From positions 1,178,001-1,242,000 of the forward strand of contig NZ_CP133784.1 of assembly GCF_034353875.1 (NCBI RefSeq): a DNA stretch of 64,000 nt, read 5' to 3'. Shown in pieces: positions 60,979 through 64,000 of the stretch (positions are counted from its first letter, which is position 1; every line of letters starts with the position of its first letter). Both the position numbers and the translations under genes were made by a program. This DNA comes from Pseudomonas sp. MH9.2. GTDB lineage: Bacteria > Pseudomonadota > Gammaproteobacteria > Pseudomonadales > Pseudomonadaceae. The notes beneath the pieces are model-generated. The model did not search any database. It had not been told where the DNA came from and was given only the letters and a program-made list of their open reading frames with translations.

Positions 60979-62571
60979 TTAAATTTTGCTGAACAGGTTC
61001 AATTGGGAGACCTGGGTAAAGACCAATTGCAAAGCCTGCAACATGGTTTTCTGCATCGTCAGACGGGCGATAGCGTCTACCGGGTCGGAAGCAGTGATCG
61101 CCGACTGATTCGTGGAATTGGATGCCTGCAGGCTGTCATTCGTGACGCCTTGACTAGTCGCCGCGTTTTGACGCGCGCCACCGGAGCTAATCGCCGTACT
61201 TATCTGCTCGGTGCCACTGGTCAGGTTGCCCAACGCAGAATCCAGTGCACCGCTCAATTTCTGCATGGCAGCCGGGTTGCCGTCGGCTGGCGTGTTCAGC
61301 GCGGTAATCACTGACGTCAGCGTGTTCAGAATATTCTGAGTCTGATGGGTATTGGCCTGGACCACGAATTGATCGCCTGCCGCTGGCGTGCCACTCAGCG
61401 TGAAGTTGACGCCGGACGCATTTGCAGTAGAGCCGCTCAAACTACCGCTGGAAACCGGCGTACTGCTGGCGGTAATGGGTGATGCATAGAGATCATAGTT
61501 AGTAGCGCTGCTGAACTTGAGAATCGCCCCGCCCGCTGGAAAACTGTTGTTATACGCGGTCATGTCCGAGGCTGTAGTACCCACTGATGCAGCAGTAATT
61601 GTTGCGGCAGAAGGATTACCAGCGCTACGCGACGTACTGATACTGCTCGGCGTAGAAGCCAACTGGAAGCTGTGCCCCGCAACAGCAGCATCTGCGGTGG
61701 CGGTGGTTGCCCGTTCGGCATCCGTCAGGTTGATGTTCAAATTCAAATTGACGCCGCGAAAACTGACAGTCTGATCCGAAGCATTTACCGAACTGAATGC
61801 ACCCGCCTGACTGGCTTCAGCTGTTACATCGGCACCCGCCGCATCTGTGATCTTCAACTGCGAGCTGCTGAGGAAAGCCACGGTGTAGGGCTGACCACCC
61901 ACAAACTTGGAATTGTAGGTTGTATTGGACCCCACAATGCCACCCGACAAAGCAACCTTGCCATCGTTCACAGCAGGCGACGTCAGACTGCTTGACGTGC
62001 GCGTGGTATTGATCGCCTGCTCGAAAGCATCCCAGCCCGTGGTATTGCTCGCCATAGAGAGCCCGTCGCCGATGGCCAGGTTTACCGAGGTCTGATCACC
62101 GCTATAGCTGTAGGTACCGTCACTGTTCAACGCATACGGTGGCGTCGTGGACTTGGAGCCGGAGAACAGATACTGGCCGTTGGCGTCCTGACTGCCCATC
62201 AACCCCACTATCTGAGCCTTGAGCTGAGTCAGCTCAGCAGCGTTGGCTTTACGGTCGGCATCTGTAAACGTCCCGTTACCCGCCTTGATCACCAATTCCT
62301 TGGCAGTCTGCAATGCATCAGTGATGCTGCTCAGTGCCGTTTCGGCCTGGGTCATGTTGGAGTTTACGGTGCTAATGTTGGTCTTGTACTGGTCGAGCAT
62401 CGAGCTTTGTTGCGCGAGCTGAAGCACACGTGCCGCACCGACAGGATCATCGCCAGCGGTATTGAGCTTGACCTGACTGGAAACCTCATTACCGGTCGTG
62501 ATCACGTTGTTGTAAGTACGCTGGTAGTTCGTAGCGCTGGCTTCGTAAAACTGGGCAGTGGAAATACGCAT
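60979..62571 (-). CDS. flgL: hook-filament junction protein FlgL
   Basis: 530 aa. Flagellin-like N-terminus (MRISTAQFYEASATNYQRTYNNVITTGNEVSSQVKLNTAGDDPVGAARVLQLAQQ) and C-terminus (DPVDAIARLTMQKTMLQALQLVFTQVSQLNLFSKI). The middle (~130-420) is long and rich in Ser, Thr, Ala and Gly. Enteric FlgL is about 317 aa, so this one carries a 200-residue extra surface domain, as other fluorescent pseudomonads do. It follows flgK by 13 bp. Confidence 0.94.
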   Translation of the reverse strand: MRISTAQFYEASATNYQRTYNNVITTGNEVSSQVKLNTAGDDPVGAARVLQLAQQSSMLDQYKTNISTVNSNMTQAETALSSITDALQTAKELVIKAGNGTFTDADRKANAAELTQLKAQIVGLMGSQDANGQYLFSGSKSTTPPYALNSDGTYSYSGDQTSVNLAIGDGLSMASNTTGWDAFEQAINTTRTSSSLTSPAVNDGKVALSGGIVGSNTTYNSKFVGGQPYTVAFLSSSQLKITDAAGADVTAEASQAGAFSSVNASDQTVSFRGVNLNLNINLTDAERATTATADAAVAGHSFQLASTPSSISTSRSAGNPSAATITAASVGTTASDMTAYNNSFPAGGAILKFSSATNYDLYASPITASSTPVSSGSLSGSTANASGVNFTLSGTPAAGDQFVVQANTHQTQNILNTLTSVITALNTPADGNPAAMQKLSGALDSALGNLTSGTEQISTAISSGGARQNAATSQGVTNDSLQASNSTNQSAITASDPVDAIARLTMQKTMLQALQLVFTQVSQLNLFSKI

Positions 62572-62584
62572 GGATTACGACTCC

Positions 62585-64000
62585 TTAAAGACTGTTGATC
62601 AGCGTGCTGAAAATGGTCTGCGCAGCTTTGATAATCTGCGAAGAGGCGGTGTAGTACTGCTGATACTTGACCAAGTTGGCAGCCTCTTCATCGAGGTTCA
62701 CCCCAGAAACCCCATCTCGTGCGCTTTTGGCCTGAGTCAGGATTGCCGTGGTCGCAGAGCTATCGCTTTTGGCCTGGCTGGCTTGCGCCCCAACATTCTC
62801 AATGAGCTTGCCATAGGCCCCGGACAGGCTCATTCCGTTATTGGCCGAAGAAACATCCACCGTCTGCTTGGTCTGCAACGCTAACGCTGCCAGGGCGTTG
62901 CGGTTATCCGCAGAACCAGCACCTGTAAGGCTGATGCTATAAGCATCGTTCGAGCTCGGCGAGCCCGCCACTGTCATCTCGAATTTGTAGGCCTGAGCTG
63001 CGCCGGAGGAATCGGTATACCCCACTGACAAACTCAGCGCATTGCTCTGTCCCGGTACGATGGAGCCAGTAACCGCAGTCCCCGAGGCATCGAGCACCGG
63101 CTGCCCCTTGGCGTCGAGTAATCGATAGCTTTGAGCGCCGCCGCTGACTGCCCCGAAAACCAGTTTGACCGGCGTCGAGTCTTTCAAGGCCGTGCGCAGG
63201 TCCGTGCTGGTGGTCGAATTATAGATATCCAGGCTAGTCGTCAGCACGGGTTGGGTGATCGTGCCTGAACCCAGATTGCTGGCGCTGGCTGTCGCGGTCA
63301 GCGGCGCAGCAGCGGCAATGGTCTTGGCATCACTCATCACAGTCGCGATACCTGCCGCCGCATTACGAGTCGGGGTAAGTTTGAAGCTATCACCCGCGCT
63401 CACGCCACCGCCATTGAGCGACAGCGAAAAGCCGTCGATGACCGGAGGCGGAGTAGTGCTGAGGTCATAGGACCCCACACTTGAACCATCAGGCAGGCGC
63501 TTGACGTTGTAGCCGGTGCTGCTGGTGAAGGTGACTTGGTAGTCGTTCGCCGTCAGTTTGCCAGTATTGGCAATGGTCACGTCGAGGTTGCCCGACCCGG
63601 CGCTGTTGCCTGACGAGGCAAGGCTGCGCTGATTGATCTGATCAGCACCATTGATGCTGTTGAACAGATTGGAACCAAACTCGCCGTTGCTGTCGATACC
63701 CTGGTTCAGCTGACTGTTGACCTGGTCTGAAACGACCAACGCCACACGCCCCAACTCGTTGGCCGCCGGTGTCAGCACATCGCTACGGTAACGCAGCAGA
63801 CCACCGATGGTGCCGCCGGTCACGACCGACGTCACATCAGAACTGGTCTGTGAGTAGTTCACTTTCAACGTGTATTGCGTAGCGTCGCTCGTGCCGGGCC
63901 CTGCAGACAAGGTATTGGCGGTCGTGCCACTGACCAGCGACTGGCCAGTACCAATGTACACATCGTAACTGCCGTTATTACTCACCACTTTCGCGCCAAC
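62585..64000 (-). CDS. flgK: hook-filament junction protein FlgK, C-terminal part
   Basis: The reading frame runs off the window edge at 64000 with no start; about 471 residues are seen. C-terminal FlgK features: GVNLDEEAANLVKYQQYYTASSQIIKAAQTIFSTLINSL at the end, and LRYRSDVLTPAANELGRVALVVSDQVNSQLNQGID near the visible start. The middle is Ser/Thr/Gly-rich. FlgK joins hook to filament with FlgL. The full protein probably has about 200 more residues outside the window. Confidence 0.95.
   Translation of the reverse strand, partial: VGAKVVSNNGSYDVYIGTGQSLVSGTTANTLSAGPGTSDATQYTLKVNYSQTSSDVTSVVTGGTIGGLLRYRSDVLTPAANELGRVALVVSDQVNSQLNQGIDSNGEFGSNLFNSINGADQINQRSLASSGNSAGSGNLDVTIANTGKLTANDYQVTFTSSTGYNVKRLPDGSSVGSYDLSTTPPPVIDGFSLSLNGGGVSAGDSFKLTPTRNAAAGIATVMSDAKTIAAAAPLTATASASNLGSGTITQPVLTTSLDIYNSTTSTDLRTALKDSTPVKLVFGAVSGGAQSYRLLDAKGQPVLDASGTAVTGSIVPGQSNALSLSVGYTDSSGAAQAYKFEMTVAGSPSSNDAYSISLTGAGSADNRNALAALALQTKQTVDVSSANNGMSLSGAYGKLIENVGAQASQAKSDSSATTAILTQAKSARDGVSGVNLDEEAANLVKYQQYYTASSQIIKAAQTIFSTLINSL

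Noticed and set aside
1..64000. tRNA, rRNA, insertion sequences, phage genes, CRISPR arrays
   Set aside because: I saw no transposase, integrase, cas or rRNA-like sequence, no tRNA cloverleaf and no regular spacer array by eye; the island has no flanking repeats that I could find.

Overview
This 64 kb window is a flagellar, chemotaxis and flagellin-glycosylation locus from a fluorescent Pseudomonas, most like the P. fluorescens group. The basis is the gene set and order (FleQ/FleS/FleR regulators, FlhF/FleN, FliA, CheY-Z-A-B, MotC/MotD, a ParC/ParP-type pair), two kinds of flagellar promoter that can be read directly (RpoN -24/-12 and FliA/sigma-28), a Pseudomonas-style REP doublet, and an HptB-HsbR-HsbA module inserted between fliK and fliJ. 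Every gene I accept lies on the minus strand, so transcription runs from high to low coordinates.

In transcription order: (1) 64000-60979, the end of flgK and all of flgL (hook-filament junction). (2) 60862-39015, a glycosylation island of about 22 kb. It holds a three-module glycosyltransferase; a CDP-sugar cassette (glucose-1-phosphate cytidylyltransferase, CDP-glucose 4,6-dehydratase, sugar epimerase, sugar C-methyltransferase, aminotransferase, PglD-like acyltransferase, CmcI-like methyltransferase); a second large glycosyltransferase; a complete pseudaminic acid pathway (pseB, pseC, a methylase, pseF, a pseG-acetyltransferase fusion, pseI); a stand-alone KAS III; and a Maf-type (DUF115) motility factor with a small partner. 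(3) 38626-33579, two flagellins, flaG, fliD, fliS and fliT. (4) 33406-29150, the regulators fleQ, fleS and fleR. (5) 28961-23173, fliEFGHIJ (MS ring, rotor, export ATPase). (6) 23081-20670, HsbA, HsbR and HptB. (7) 20604-13559, fliK and fliLMNOPQR-flhB. (8) 13449-8301, flhA, flhF, fleN and fliA. (9) 8037-16, cheY, cheZ, cheA, cheB, motC, motD, the ParA-like ATPase and a CheW-domain protein.

The regulatory picture is the usual Pseudomonas flagellar cascade, visible in the DNA. RpoN-type promoters with GG-N10-GC spacing precede fleS, fliE, fliK, fliL and flhA. Sigma-28 promoters precede both flagellin genes and fliS. FleQ (enhancer-binding protein) and FleSR would drive the RpoN set, and FliA the sigma-28 set. 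Strong hairpin-T terminators follow fleQ, fliD, the first flagellin gene and the KAS III gene.

The most interesting part is the glycosylation island. It predicts two different donor sugars: CMP-pseudaminic acid, probably transferred by the Maf protein, and an unusual CDP-activated branched (C-methyl) 4-amino-4,6-dideoxyhexose, N-acylated and perhaps O-methylated, probably transferred by the two large glycosyltransferases that flank its genes. A PseG-GNAT fusion would close the pseudaminic pathway without a separate pseH. Other points worth a look are a four-fold repeat in the CheA linker next to the ParP/ParC genes, two tandem flagellins of different size, and an AT-rich block upstream of the larger one.
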